Numbered from the stretch's first letter, positions 26,553 to 36,311 are shown. The stretch is DNA of 64,000 bases from Streptomyces flaveus (GCF_014647675.1 NZ_BMPQ01000030.1:1-64000); one strand, 5' to 3'. Notes: generated from the letters alone by a model not told the origin. Made by a program: numbers and translations.

Positions 26553-27514
26553 CGGCACCGGCTTCGCCCGAGGTGGTGACCTTCGGCGAGACGATGGCGG
26601 CGCTCCGGGCCCACGGCGCGCTGCGGCTCGGCGGCAGTCTCGGCCTGTCCGTGGCGGGAGCCGAGTCCAACGTCGCGATCGGCCTCGCCCGGCTCGGGCA
26701 CCGGGTGCGCTGGGCCGGCAGGGTCGGTGCGGACGAACTCGGCGCGCTGGTACTGCGCACGCTGCGGGCCGAGGGCGTCGACACCTCCTACGCGGTCACC
26801 GACGACACCGGCCGGCCCACGGGACTGCTGCTGACCGAACCCCGCCTGGGCACGCTGACCCGGGTCAGTTACTACCGCGCCGGTTCGGCGGGTTCGGCCG
26901 TCTCACCGGCCGACGTACTGCCCGCGCTCGACCCCGGAACCCGCATCCTGCATCTGACCGGCATCACCCCGGCGCTCGGTCCGTCGGCGGCCGAGGCCAC
27001 CCTGGCCGCCGCCACGACCGCTCGCGAGGCCGGCATCACCGTCTGCCTCGACGTCAACCACCGCTCCCGGCTGTGGACTTCCGACCGCGCCCGCACGGTC
27101 CTGCGACCACTGCTGGCCCACACAGGCCTGCTCATCGCCTCCGAGGACGAGCTGCCGCTGGTGCAGGAACGGCCCGACGCGGACGAGTCCAAGGCCGTGC
27201 ACAGCCTCTTGGCCGCAGGCGTCAACGAGGTGGTCGTCAAACGTGGCGCACGCGGCGCGACGGCCTTCACCGCCGACGGGGCGACCGACTGCGCCGCTCG
27301 ACAGGTCGACGCCGTCGACCTGGTCGGCGCGGGCGACGCCTTCGTGGCCGGATACCTGTCCGGACTCCTGGGGGGCGCGGACATCCCGGCCCGTCTGCAC
27401 CGAGCCGTCACCACCGCGGCCTTCGCCGTCGCCACCCGGGGCGATTGGGAGGGCCTGCCGACGCAGGACGAACTCGGCCTGTTCGACCAGCCCGACGGCA
27501 CGACCATCCGCTGA
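26549..27514 (+). CDS. 2-keto-3-deoxy-sugar-acid kinase (PfkB family)
   Basis: A 321-residue ribokinase-like sugar kinase. The N-terminal substrate region is GGSLGLSVAGAESNVAIGLA and the C-terminal ATP/anion-hole signature is DLVGAGDAFVAGY. It resembles KdgK rather than the unrelated DgoK family. It would phosphorylate the product of the dehydratase, feeding the aldolase whose gene it overlaps. The start is GTG at 26549. Confidence 0.9.
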   Translation: MTAPASPEVVTFGETMAALRAHGALRLGGSLGLSVAGAESNVAIGLARLGHRVRWAGRVGADELGALVLRTLRAEGVDTSYAVTDDTGRPTGLLLTEPRLGTLTRVSYYRAGSAGSAVSPADVLPALDPGTRILHLTGITPALGPSAAEATLAAATTAREAGITVCLDVNHRSRLWTSDRARTVLRPLLAHTGLLIASEDELPLVQERPDADESKAVHSLLAAGVNEVVVKRGARGATAFTADGATDCAARQVDAVDLVGAGDAFVAGYLSGLLGGADIPARLHRAVTTAAFAVATRGDWEGLPTQDELGLFDQPDGTTIR

Positions 27515-27529
27515 CCCAGGAGACGGAAC

Positions 27530-28409
27530 ATGACATCAACGGCAGTGCCGACGGCGGTCGTCGTGGACGGAGGGTACGAACTCGCCGAGGGCGGCCGCTG
27601 GTTCGAAGGCCGGTATGTGTACGTCGACATCCTCAGCGGCCGCCTCTTCGAACTGCGCGACGGTACCGGGCCGGTCCAACTCGCCGGACTGGCTGTGCCG
27701 TTGGGGGCTGTCGCGCCGGTGAGCGACCGGCCGGACACATGGATCGCCGCCGCGGGCACGGGGATCGCGCTGCTCTCGGCCGACGGCACACTGGAATGGC
27801 TGGACCGCCCCGAGGACCGCACCCCGCTCCCCAGCCGCATGAACGACGGAGTCGCCGACCCCGCCGGCCGCTTCTGGGCCGGCAGCATGGCCTACGACGC
27901 CACCCCCGGCGAGGGCTCCCTCTACCGAACGGACCCCGACGGCGCGGTGGTACGCGTCCTCGACGGCCTGACCATCGCCAACGGCCCGGCGTTCACCACC
28001 GACGGCACGACCATGTACCTCGCCGACACAGCCGTGGGAACCATCCTCCGGTGCCGAATCGACCCGCTTTCGGGCGATCTCTCCGGCGGCCCGGAGACTT
28101 TCGCCCGACTGGGGGACGGCGAAGGAAGCCCCGACGGAATGACCGTCGACGACGAGGGCTGTCTCTGGGTCGCGATGTGGGGCGCCGGTGCGGTGCGCCG
28201 GTACCACCCGGACGGACGCCTGCTCCAGACCCTGACCGTGCCCGCCCCCCCACCCCACGTCGGTGTGTCTGCACCCCAGCGACAACCGCCTGTTCATCAC
28301 CACGGCCCGGCACGGGGTGAAGAACCCGACCGCAGCCTCCGGCGCGGTGCTGAGCGTTCCCGTACCAGTCGGAGGAACGGCGGCCTGCTCCTGGCGGGTC
28401 CGGCACTGA
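27530..28409 (+). pseudogene. SMP-30/gluconolactonase family protein, frameshifted near its C-terminus
   Basis: A six-bladed beta-propeller lactonase, likely the galactonolactonase of the pathway. The N-terminal metal Glu is in ELAEGGRWFEG, and NDGVADPAGRFWAG, IANGPAFTTDG and SPDGMTVDDEGCLWVA are standard SMP-30 motifs. After about residue 239 the frame enters a run of seven C bases near 28242-28250 and becomes nonsense, ending at 28441. Removing one C restores a normal family ending (PTSVCL, then NRLFITTARHG) with a stop at 28407-28409. It is either a real inactivating or phase-variable frameshift or a homopolymer sequencing error. Confidence 0.85.
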
Positions 28410-28478
28410 TGTGCGCGAGGACGCCACGGGCATCGCGGTGAGGGGGGCCGCCGTCAGCGGCACTCTGCGGTCGAGCTG

Positions 28479-29510
28479 TCAGGGCAGGCGCACCACCCGG
28501 CCGTTGCGGGCGCTGGACCGCGCGGCGTCCAGGACGGTGGCGGTGGCCACCGCGTCCCAGGGGTCGACGGGAACAGGTCCCTCACCGTGGACCGCGGCGG
28601 CGAAGGCTGTATAGAACAGGTCCCACCTGCCGCGGCTCGAGATGACGGGCTCGGCGGTGTCTCCGCGCCGCACCCGGCCCCAGAGGTGTTCGGGCACGGC
28701 ACCCCAGCTGTCGCCCTCGGACTGCGGGGTCGCACCGGTCATCAGCGCGCGGTCCTGGCTGTCCCTGTGGTCGACGACGAAGGTGCCCGTGGTCCCGGTC
28801 ACGCGCAGGCTGGGTCCTGGCGCACCCTGCCGTCCACTGCCCCACAGGTGGGACTGCACCCCGTTGCGGTGGGTCAGGGCCACGAAGACGTCGTCGTCGA
28901 GTCCGTCCTCGTCCTCGCGGTGGTGCATCTCCGCGTACACCCGCTCCACCGGGCCGGACAGCACCAGGGCCTGGTCGACCAGGTGGCTGCCGAAGTCGAG
29001 AAGGGTGCCACCGCCCGCGGCAGGAGCACCTGCCTCGGGCCGGAAGACCTCGAACCGGGACTCGTAGCGGAGCACGGTCCCGATTCCGCCGCTGTCGAGC
29101 AGCGTCCGCAAGGTGAGGAAGTCGGAGTCCCACCTGCGGTTCTGATACACCGTCAGCGGACCGCCCTGCTTCTCCGCGAACTCGACGGTCGCACGTGCCG
29201 AGGCCGCGTCGAGTGCGAACGGCTTGTCGCAGACGACAGCCAGGCCCAGTTCCAGCGCCCGCCGCACCAAAGTCACGTGCGTGGCCGCGGGAGTGGAGAC
29301 GACGACCGCCTCGGCGCCGGCGCGGGCCAGGTCCTCCAGTGAGCCGAAGGCCGGCCGGCCCATGTCCTGGGCGACCTGGGCTCGGCGCTCCGGGGAATTG
29401 GTGACCACGCCCAGGAACTCGTATTCCGGGGCGGCAGCGAGCAGCGGGGCGTGGAAGACACGGCCGCCGAAGCCGTAGCCGATCAGTCCGATGCGTACGG
29501 GGGTGGGCAA
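28479..29510 (-). CDS. Gfo/Idh/MocA-family oxidoreductase
   Basis: A 343-residue NAD(P)-dependent sugar oxidoreductase. The N-terminal Rossmann motif is GLIGYGFGGRVFHAPLL, followed by VVCDKPFALD with the conserved EKP-type lysine, and the C-terminal alpha/beta domain has the usual HLVDQALVLSG stretch. It is the last gene of the minus-strand operon after the beta-glucosidase, 39 bp away. It may oxidise the released sugar or modify a glycoside. Substrate is not predictable. Confidence 0.88.
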   Translation of the reverse strand: MPTPVRIGLIGYGFGGRVFHAPLLAAAPEYEFLGVVTNSPERRAQVAQDMGRPAFGSLEDLARAGAEAVVVSTPAATHVTLVRRALELGLAVVCDKPFALDAASARATVEFAEKQGGPLTVYQNRRWDSDFLTLRTLLDSGGIGTVLRYESRFEVFRPEAGAPAAGGGTLLDFGSHLVDQALVLSGPVERVYAEMHHREDEDGLDDDVFVALTHRNGVQSHLWGSGRQGAPGPSLRVTGTTGTFVVDHRDSQDRALMTGATPQSEGDSWGAVPEHLWGRVRRGDTAEPVISSRGRWDLFYTAFAAAVHGEGPVPVDPWDAVATATVLDAARSSARNGRVVRLP

Positions 29511-29549
29511 GGGAACTCCTCTGCGTTCTTCAGCCTTCAGCGAGGCAGC

Positions 29550-30914
29550 TCAGACGTCCAGTTCGCGGCGCGCGATGACGTCGCGGTACCACTCGAAGGA
29601 GGCCTTGGGTTTGCGTTCGAGGGTGTCGGGGTCGACGTGGACGATGCCGAAGCGCTTGCTGAAGCCTGCGGACCACTCGTAGTTGTCGAGGAGCGACCAG
29701 AGGTAGTAGCCGCGTACGTCGGCGCCCTCGTCGATGGCGCGTGCGATCCACTCCAGGAAGCCGCGTACGTAGCTGATGCGCTCCTGGTCGTCGAACGGGT
29801 CGGCTCCTTCGACGTCGACCGTGCCGTTCTCGGTGATGTACACCGGTCCCGTCCAGCCGTATTCGTCGTGGACCAGGCCGATGGCGTCGTAGACGGCCTT
29901 CGGGTAGAACTCCATGCCGTTGTCGAGGAAGTTCCCGCCCGGGTGCGTCTCGCGATTGACCTCCCACCACTTCGTGCCCTCGTCCTTGGCGCCGGCGACG
30001 ACTCTGGAGTACACGTTCAGACCGAGGAAGTCGACCGGCGAGGCGATCAGCTCCAGGTCGCCGTCGCGGATCTCGGGCATGGTGCCCTCGCGGGTGAGGC
30101 GTTCGACGTTGCGCTCGCTGTACTCCTTCTTCAGGAGCGGATCGAGGAAGAACCGGAAGGAGTCGTCCTCGTTCCGCGCCGCGAAGGCGGCGTCGGCGGG
30201 GTCGTCGGTGGCGGGGTGCTGCTTCCAGATGTCCACCACGATTCCGATCTCGGATCCAGGTGTGCCGAGTTCCCTGAAGGCACGGACCGCCTCACCGTGC
30301 GCGAGCAGCGCGTTGTGCATGGCCTGCTTGCCCAGCCGTGCGTCCTCGTGGCCGGGCGCGAACATACCCATGCCGTACCCCACCCAGATCGCGATGGGTT
30401 CGTTGAGCGTCGCCCAGCGGGGCACCCGGTCGCCGAACTCCTCGAACGCCAGGGCGGCGTAGTCACGGAACCATTTGGCGACGTCACGGTTGGCCCAGCC
30501 GCCGCGGTCCTCCAGAGCCTGGGGCAGGTCCCAGTGGTACAGCGTGACATTGGGGGAGATCCCGGCCGTGTCCAGTTCGTCGAGGAGGCGGTGGTAGAAG
30601 TCGATGCCGGTGCGGTTCACGGCACCGGTTCCTTCGGGGAGCAGCCGGGGCCAGCTCAGCGAGAACCGGTACGAGTCGACGCCGAGGTCGCGCATCAGGG
30701 CGACGTCCTCGCGGAACCGGTGGTAGTGGTCGACCGTGACGTCGCCCGGGATGTCCAGGTGCACCTTGCCCGGCGTATGTCCGAAGGTGTCCCAGATCGA
30801 GGGACCTTTCCCGTCCTCGTCCCAGGCGCCCTCGATCTGGAAGGCACTGGTGGCCGTACCGAACACGAAGTCCCTGGGGAACACGATCCGGCCTTCGGCA
30901 GGGGGGTTGCTCAT
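29550..30914 (-). CDS. GH1 beta-glucosidase
   Basis: A 454-residue cytoplasmic family-1 glycosidase. FPRDFVFGTATSAFQIEGAW is the N-terminal GH1 signature; the acid/base is E172 in ATLNEP and the nucleophile E362 in VYITENGT; YYLWSLLDNYEWSAGF is the C-terminal signature. The frame runs on upstream through transporter genes, but ATG 30914 with AGGAG 9 bases before gives the normal start. It lies in an operon with an Opp-type importer, so it likely hydrolyses imported beta-glucosides or short gluco-oligosaccharides. Confidence 0.93.
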   Translation of the reverse strand: MSNPPAEGRIVFPRDFVFGTATSAFQIEGAWDEDGKGPSIWDTFGHTPGKVHLDIPGDVTVDHYHRFREDVALMRDLGVDSYRFSLSWPRLLPEGTGAVNRTGIDFYHRLLDELDTAGISPNVTLYHWDLPQALEDRGGWANRDVAKWFRDYAALAFEEFGDRVPRWATLNEPIAIWVGYGMGMFAPGHEDARLGKQAMHNALLAHGEAVRAFRELGTPGSEIGIVVDIWKQHPATDDPADAAFAARNEDDSFRFFLDPLLKKEYSERNVERLTREGTMPEIRDGDLELIASPVDFLGLNVYSRVVAGAKDEGTKWWEVNRETHPGGNFLDNGMEFYPKAVYDAIGLVHDEYGWTGPVYITENGTVDVEGADPFDDQERISYVRGFLEWIARAIDEGADVRGYYLWSLLDNYEWSAGFSKRFGIVHVDPDTLERKPKASFEWYRDVIARRELDV

Positions 30915-30972
30915 CGCTGCGGTCTCCTGTGCGTGGGCTTCGGCCGGCGTCATGACGCCGTCGCGGGCGAGC

Positions 30973-31809
30973 TCATGAGGTCGCATGCAGCTCAAGTCGC
31001 TTCTGCCGGCGGGTGCGTTGCAGGACGGGGTCCGGGACGGGGGCGGCTGCCACCAGGCGCTGGGTGTACTCGTGTTGTGGCTGGTCGCATACGTCGGTGC
31101 TGCGTCCCTCTTCGACGATGTGTCCGTGTTGCAGCACCAGGGTGCGTGCCGCGAACTCCTTGACGACGGCGAGGTCGTGGGTGATGAACAGGTACGCGCA
31201 TCCCAGCGATTGCTGGAGTTCGGCGAGCAGGTCGAGAGCGGCGGCCTGGGTGGTGACGTCGAGGGCGCTGGTCGGCTCGTCGCAGATGATGATCTTGGGT
31301 TGCCGGGCGACCGCCCGGGCGATGGCGATGCGCTGGCGCTGACCTCCGCTGAACTGGGCCGGATAGCGGTCGGCTGCGTCCTCCGGCAGGCCGACGCGGC
31401 GCAGCAGATCGGTGATGTGAGCGCGGACTTCGCGAGGTGAGCGGGTCGAGTCGGCGAGCAGGGGCTCGGCCAGCGTCCGGCCCACGGGCAGCGCCGGGTT
31501 GAGCGACCCGTACGGATTCTGGAAGATCGCCTGGAGGTCGGGGGCCAGTGCGCGGCGGGCACGGCCGGTGAGACGGGTGATGTCCCGCCCGTCGAGCAGC
31601 ACGCGCCCGCCGCTGACCGGCGTCAGTCCCAGCACCGCCCTGCCGATGGTGGTCTTGCCCGAGCCGGACTCGCCCACGAGCGCGACCGTCTCGGCGCGCC
31701 CGACCTCGAACGACACGTCCTCGATGACCGTGGTCGGGGGCTTGCGGAAGCCACGGGACGGGTAGCGGACCGCAAGGCCGTCAAGCTGGAGTACGGGTGT
31801 GCCGGTCAC
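30973..31809 (-). CDS. Oligopeptide/oligosaccharide ABC transporter ATPase (OppF/DppF type)
   Basis: A 278-residue ATPase with Walker A GESGSGKTTIGRAVLGL, signature FSGGQRQRIAIARA, Walker B IIICDEPTSALD and switch FITHDLAVV. The ending with HEYTQRLVAAAP is the usual OppF C-terminus. The start overlaps the stop of the fused permease-ATPase (GTGA). It is the second nucleotide-binding subunit of the importer. Association with beta-glucosidase suggests that sugars, not peptides, are transported, as is known for several Opp-type systems. Confidence 0.92.
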   Translation of the reverse strand: MTGTPVLQLDGLAVRYPSRGFRKPPTTVIEDVSFEVGRAETVALVGESGSGKTTIGRAVLGLTPVSGGRVLLDGRDITRLTGRARRALAPDLQAIFQNPYGSLNPALPVGRTLAEPLLADSTRSPREVRAHITDLLRRVGLPEDAADRYPAQFSGGQRQRIAIARAVARQPKIIICDEPTSALDVTTQAAALDLLAELQQSLGCAYLFITHDLAVVKEFAARTLVLQHGHIVEEGRSTDVCDQPQHEYTQRLVAAAPVPDPVLQRTRRQKRLELHATS

Positions 31810-33566
31810 GCGACCCTCCCTTCGGTACGGGCGATGCTGGGTGTGCTCTCGATGAGCTTCTTCGTGTACGGGTGCTGCGGCCGGTAGAAGATGTCCTCGA
31901 CCGAGCCCTCTTCCACGATCCGGCCCTGCTCCATCACGATCGCCCGGTCGCAGCTGTCGGCCACCACGCCCAGGTCGTGGGTGATCAGGATGATCGCCAT
32001 GCCGCGTTCGTCGCGCAGCGACCGCAGCAGGTCCAGGATTCCCGCCTGCACCGTGACGTCCAGTGCCGTGGTGGGTTCGTCGGCGATCAGCACCTTCGGT
32101 GACCCGGCCAGCGCCATGGCGATGGCGACCCGCTGGAGCATGCCGCCGGACAGCTCGTGCGGGTGCCGGCGCGCGATGTCGTCCGGGTCACGCAGGTGGA
32201 CGCTGCTCAGCAGCTCGCGGACTCGTTGTCCGACGGCGTCCTTCCCGCCCGACACGGCACCGGTACGCCGGACGACCTCGGACAGTTGGGAGCCGATGGT
32301 GAAGTTCGGGTCGAGTGCCACCATGGGTTCCTGTGACACCAGGGCTATCTCGCTGCCGCGGATGCGCTGCAGGTCCCGCTCCGGCAGGCCGCTGATCCGT
32401 CTGCCGGCCAGCCAGGCCGAGCCACCCGTCACCGTCCCGTTGGGAGCGAGCAGCCCGAGCAGGGACAGGCCTGTCACCGTCTTGCCGCTGCCGGATTCGC
32501 CCACGAGACCGAAGATCTCACCGGTGTTCACCGTGAAGCTGACGGAGTCGACGACGGTGCGCGGGCCTTGGGGAGTGGCGAAGGCGATCGAGTAGTCGCG
32601 CACGGCGAGCACACCCGCGTCCGGGGGTGTGTCCGACGCTTCGGCGGTGTCCTTGGCGACCGCCACGGGGACCGGTCGCTGGGACCGGCTGCCGGTCCCT
32701 TGTCTCCGGTCCTGAGTGAGGTCGCGAAGCCCGTCGCCGAGCAGCCCGAAGGCGACGGACATCAGGCCGATCAGGCCGCCGGAGATGAGCAGCAGGGAGG
32801 GGCTCTGCTCCATGACCTGCGAGGCCTCCCCGACCATGCCGCCCCAGCTGGGGGCGGGCGGCGGGGTGGCCAGGCCGAGGAAGCCGAGGCCGGTCTGCAC
32901 CATGAGGGCGATGCCCGAGAAGAGGCACATCTGGACGAGCAACAGCCCCACCAGGCCGGGGAAGATGTGCCGTGCCATGATCCTCGCGGCGCTGAGCCCG
33001 GACACCCTGGCGGCGTCCACGAACAGTTCCTCCCGCAGTGCGATGCACGAGCTGCGGATGATCCGTGCCAGGCCCGCGGCGGACAGGAAGCCGAGTGTGA
33101 GCATGGCGGCGACGTTGCTCTGGCTGAAGATCGCCAGGACGGCGAGCATGATGATGACCGCGGGAACCGAGAGCATGACGTCCATCAGGCCCACGATGAC
33201 CCGGTCGGTCCAGCCCCGTAGATAGCCGGCGAGGATGCCGAGTGACATGCCCAGGACGATGTAGACGCTCACGGCGACACCCACCCCCAGCAGGGCCGGC
33301 CGCCCGCCGTAGAGCAACCGGCTCAGCACGTCGCGGCCGAGCTCGTCGGTGCCCAGCGGGTGGCTTGCCGACGGACCGCCGCGCGCGTGGAGCAGGTCCT
33401 GCGCCAACGGCGGGTGCGGTGCCAGAAGGGGGGCGAGGATCACGGCGACGGTGACAGTCAGGACCACGGCGAGCGCTGCCGCGGTGAGAGGACGGCGCCA
33501 GATACCGGCGAAGGGGTTGGTCCACTTCCGCGATGACACGCTCACGGGCGGATCTGCAGCGGTCAT
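31806..33566 (-). CDS. Fused ABC permease-ATPase (DppC + DppD in one chain)
   Basis: A 586-residue fusion. Residues about 1-300 form a DppC-type permease (five or six membrane helices; HPLGTDELGRDVLSRLLYGG; ARIIRSSCIALREELFVDAA). From about 320 an OppD-type ATPase follows with Walker A GESGSGKTVTGLSLLGLL, signature LSGGMLQRVAIAMA, Walker B VLIADEPTTALD and the C-terminal YRPQHPYTKKLIES. The ATG at 33566 overlaps the previous stop. A linker of roughly 30 Pro/Ala-rich residues joins the parts. Such fusions are known in actinobacteria but uncommon elsewhere. Confidence 0.92.
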   Translation of the reverse strand: MTAADPPVSVSSRKWTNPFAGIWRRPLTAAALAVVLTVTVAVILAPLLAPHPPLAQDLLHARGGPSASHPLGTDELGRDVLSRLLYGGRPALLGVGVAVSVYIVLGMSLGILAGYLRGWTDRVIVGLMDVMLSVPAVIIMLAVLAIFSQSNVAAMLTLGFLSAAGLARIIRSSCIALREELFVDAARVSGLSAARIMARHIFPGLVGLLLVQMCLFSGIALMVQTGLGFLGLATPPPAPSWGGMVGEASQVMEQSPSLLLISGGLIGLMSVAFGLLGDGLRDLTQDRRQGTGSRSQRPVPVAVAKDTAEASDTPPDAGVLAVRDYSIAFATPQGPRTVVDSVSFTVNTGEIFGLVGESGSGKTVTGLSLLGLLAPNGTVTGGSAWLAGRRISGLPERDLQRIRGSEIALVSQEPMVALDPNFTIGSQLSEVVRRTGAVSGGKDAVGQRVRELLSSVHLRDPDDIARRHPHELSGGMLQRVAIAMALAGSPKVLIADEPTTALDVTVQAGILDLLRSLRDERGMAIILITHDLGVVADSCDRAIVMEQGRIVEEGSVEDIFYRPQHPYTKKLIESTPSIARTEGRVA

Positions 33567-34504
33567 GCCACACGCACCTTCGGGTTCAGGAGGCTGTAGA
33601 GAACATCGACGAGAAGGTTGATCGCGATCACCAGCATCGTGAAGGTGATGGCAACGCCCTGCACGACCGGCAGATCGTGCTGGTTGGTCGCGTCGACAAC
33701 CGTCGTCCCGAGCCCGGGCAGGGTGAAGATGTTCTCGACGAGAATCGTGCCGGGGATGTACGCGATCATCGTGATGCCGATCGCGGTCGCCACCGGCAGC
33801 CCGCAACTGCGCAGGGCGTGCTTCCAGACGATGGATGCGGGCCGGACGCCGGAGGCTCGCAACGTTCTGATGTAGTCGAGGCCCAGGGTGGACAGCATCG
33901 CGTCGCGGGTGATCTTGGAGATCAGGGCGACACCCCCGATCGAGAGAGCGATCACGGGCAGCACGAGGCCGGCCGCCCATTGCCCCGGTGACTGGGCGAA
34001 CGGGGTGTACCCGGTGGCCGGGAAGATCGGGAACCTGATGGCGAACAGGGATACGAGCATCAGCGCGAGCCAGAAGTTGGGCAGGGCACTGCCCAGCAGG
34101 GACACGATGTCGAACAGCCGGCGGCTGACCCGGCCACGCGTCGCGCTGTACACCCCGAGCAGGACGCCGACCAGGGTCGACAGCACGGTGGCCCCGATCA
34201 CCAGGATCAGCGTGACCGGCAGTCGTTGTCCGATCAGTGCCAGCACGGATTCGCCGCTGAACAGCGAGCTGCCGAAGTCGCCGTGCAGGATGTCGCGCAG
34301 ATACAGCCAGTACTGCTCGGCGAACGGCTTGTCGAGATGGAGCGTGGCCCTCAGCGCGTCGTACTGCTCCTGCGTCGCGTTGATACCCAGGATCGTTCGT
34401 GCCGGGTCACCCGGCACGAACGACTCCAGGAGCGAGGTGATCGCCGAGACGATCACCAGGAGCGGGACGGCCAGCGCCAGCCTGCGGAAAATGATGGGAA
34501 ACAT
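33563..34504 (-). CDS. ABC transporter permease (DppB/OppB type)
   Basis: A 313-residue permease with an N-terminal helix (LALAVPLLVIVSAITSLL), the periplasmic GDPARTILG region and five further helices. The ATPase-docking loop is KITRDAMLSTLGLDYIRTLR and VENIFTLPGLGT is conserved. ATG 34504 is chosen because GAGGA lies 6-10 bases upstream and it begins the family's usual sequence; a GTG at 34531 overlaps the previous gene. It pairs with the permease half of the fusion. Confidence 0.9.
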   Translation of the reverse strand: MFPIIFRRLALAVPLLVIVSAITSLLESFVPGDPARTILGINATQEQYDALRATLHLDKPFAEQYWLYLRDILHGDFGSSLFSGESVLALIGQRLPVTLILVIGATVLSTLVGVLLGVYSATRGRVSRRLFDIVSLLGSALPNFWLALMLVSLFAIRFPIFPATGYTPFAQSPGQWAAGLVLPVIALSIGGVALISKITRDAMLSTLGLDYIRTLRASGVRPASIVWKHALRSCGLPVATAIGITMIAYIPGTILVENIFTLPGLGTTVVDATNQHDLPVVQGVAITFTMLVIAINLLVDVLYSLLNPKVRVA

Positions 34505-34515
34505 CAGGGTCCTCG

Positions 34516-36069
34516 TCAGCGGGTGGTCCACATGGTGTTCGAGGTCAGCTGAGCGCCGCCCTCCGGGAACTGCACCCCGCGCAGCTTGCTGTTGTGCATG
34601 ACGATCGTGTCGGTACCGGACACCGGCAGCGCGAGCGCCTTCCGCACGATCACATCGGTGAGATCCTTCGCCGCCGCGCCGCTGGACTTCGCGTCCGACT
34701 TGGCGAGCTTGGCGTACGCGGCATCGAAGTCCGGGTCGGTCGCGCCGAAGAGGTTCATGAGGCCCGTCTTGGTGAACGGCGCCTGCTGTGCGTAGAAGTT
34801 GGTGTCGCCACCCGAGCCCGGCGAGAGCACGGTGGCCGCGTACTTCTTCGACAGCAGGTCGTTGATCCAGCCACCGAAGTTCGCGGCGGCCTTCAACTTG
34901 AGGGTCACACCCACCTTGCCGAGCTGGTCCTGCACGGCCTGGACCATCTTGGTCGTCGAGGGGTCGAACGACCCGTAGTTCACCGGGATGGTCAGCCCCT
35001 TCTCGTATCCCGCCGCCTTCAGCAACTTCTTGGCCTTGGCCGGGTCGTAGGGATACATCTTCTCGGCCGCGGGGCTGTAGCCGTCGTAACCGGGCATCGC
35101 CGGCTGAGAGACCGGTGCGGCGAAGTCGCCGTAGACCGCCTTCGTGATCGCGGCACGGTCGATGGCGTGGTTCAGCGCCTGCCGGACCCGCTCATCGCCC
35201 AGTCCCTTGACGACGGTGCCCTCACGGTCCAGGAGGAACAGGCCCGCCCAGGTGGTGGGCTTCTTGACCGTGGTGATCGACTTGTCGCCGGCGAGCGTCG
35301 GCGCCACGTCCGGAGTGCCGAACATGAGGTCGATCTGCCCGGACTTCAGGGCCTGCGCCTGCGAGTTGGCGTTCGGCATCACCCGGACGGTGATCTTCTT
35401 GAAGTGGACGGCGGACTTGTCGTAGAAGTTCTTGTTCGGCACGTAGACGTAGTGGTCACCGGAGACCGACTGCTGGGCGCTGTACACGTACGGCCCGGCG
35501 CCGAAGGTCGCGGAGGCCAGCTTCTTCGGGTCCTTCAGCCCCGCCGGGCTGATGATGGCGCCGCCCAGGAACGCAGGGGTGAACAGCGCCCCCATGTCCG
35601 GGTTCGGCGTCGGGCTGCTGATCACCACGGTCGAAGTGTCCGGCGTGGAGAAGGTCAGGGGACGGAACCAGGCACCTCCGGGTCCGCTGCCCTTCTGGAA
35701 GTACTTGATCGAGTTGACCACGTCGGTGGCGGTGATCGGCGTGCCGTCGGCGAACTTCACGCCCTTGCGCAGGTGGAGCTCGAACTTGGTGTTCTTCTTG
35801 CCGACGTAGCCCCACTTGTCGGCCAGCCCGGCCCCCAGGGTGCCGTCGGCCTTGCGGGTCAGCAGCGTCGCGTAGGCGGGATCCATGTAGTTGAGGAAGG
35901 GCCCGACGGCGATCTGGGCGGGGTCCAGGCTGTTGGGCGCCGAGGACAGGGCGATGGTCAGGTTCGCCGGGCCGGCGTTGCCGCCGCTGGTCTCTCCTCC
36001 GCCGCAGGCGGTGAGCGCGAGCGATGCCACGACGCCGATCGAGGCCTGGAGTGCGGTTCTTCTCTTCAT
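34516..36069 (-). CDS. ABC transporter binding lipoprotein, family 5
   Basis: A 517-residue solute-binding lipoprotein of the peptide/oligosaccharide class. The signal peptide ends in lipobox LTAC; LSSAPNSLDPAQIAVG and LRKGVKFADGTPITATDVVN are standard family-5 motifs. ATG 36069 is preferred over a frame start at 36120 because it gives a normal lipoprotein signal. It is the first gene of a six-gene operon ending at 28479. An operator-like inverted repeat lies 243 bp upstream. Confidence 0.92.
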   Translation of the reverse strand: MKRRTALQASIGVVASLALTACGGGETSGGNAGPANLTIALSSAPNSLDPAQIAVGPFLNYMDPAYATLLTRKADGTLGAGLADKWGYVGKKNTKFELHLRKGVKFADGTPITATDVVNSIKYFQKGSGPGGAWFRPLTFSTPDTSTVVISSPTPNPDMGALFTPAFLGGAIISPAGLKDPKKLASATFGAGPYVYSAQQSVSGDHYVYVPNKNFYDKSAVHFKKITVRVMPNANSQAQALKSGQIDLMFGTPDVAPTLAGDKSITTVKKPTTWAGLFLLDREGTVVKGLGDERVRQALNHAIDRAAITKAVYGDFAAPVSQPAMPGYDGYSPAAEKMYPYDPAKAKKLLKAAGYEKGLTIPVNYGSFDPSTTKMVQAVQDQLGKVGVTLKLKAAANFGGWINDLLSKKYAATVLSPGSGGDTNFYAQQAPFTKTGLMNLFGATDPDFDAAYAKLAKSDAKSSGAAAKDLTDVIVRKALALPVSGTDTIVMHNSKLRGVQFPEGGAQLTSNTMWTTR

Positions 36070-36311
36070 TGAGGGTCTCCGATTTGAGGGGCCGGAAAAA
36101 TCGAGGGAGGAGCGGGGCACACGGCTCGCGAAGGGCCACCGAGGCGGACGATCTGGGGGGATTTGCGAGTTTTCAGGAAGGGCTCAGCGGAAGAAGCCGC
36201 TGAAGGGGATCACTCCGTCCCGTGGGGCCCGCAGGCCGTCTGCTTCAATGTCGGCGATCGGACGAGTCGGTGTCCCATCGCGCAACCTGACATCGTGGCT
36301 ACTTGGAGTAG

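Noticed and set aside
29451..31163. Plus-strand frame of 570 codons opposite the beta-glucosidase
   Set aside because: Antisense shadow; both GH1 catalytic signatures are on the minus strand.
34594..36072. Plus-strand frame of 492 codons opposite the family-5 binding protein
   Set aside because: Antisense shadow without domain motifs; the binding protein has a clear lipobox and family motifs.
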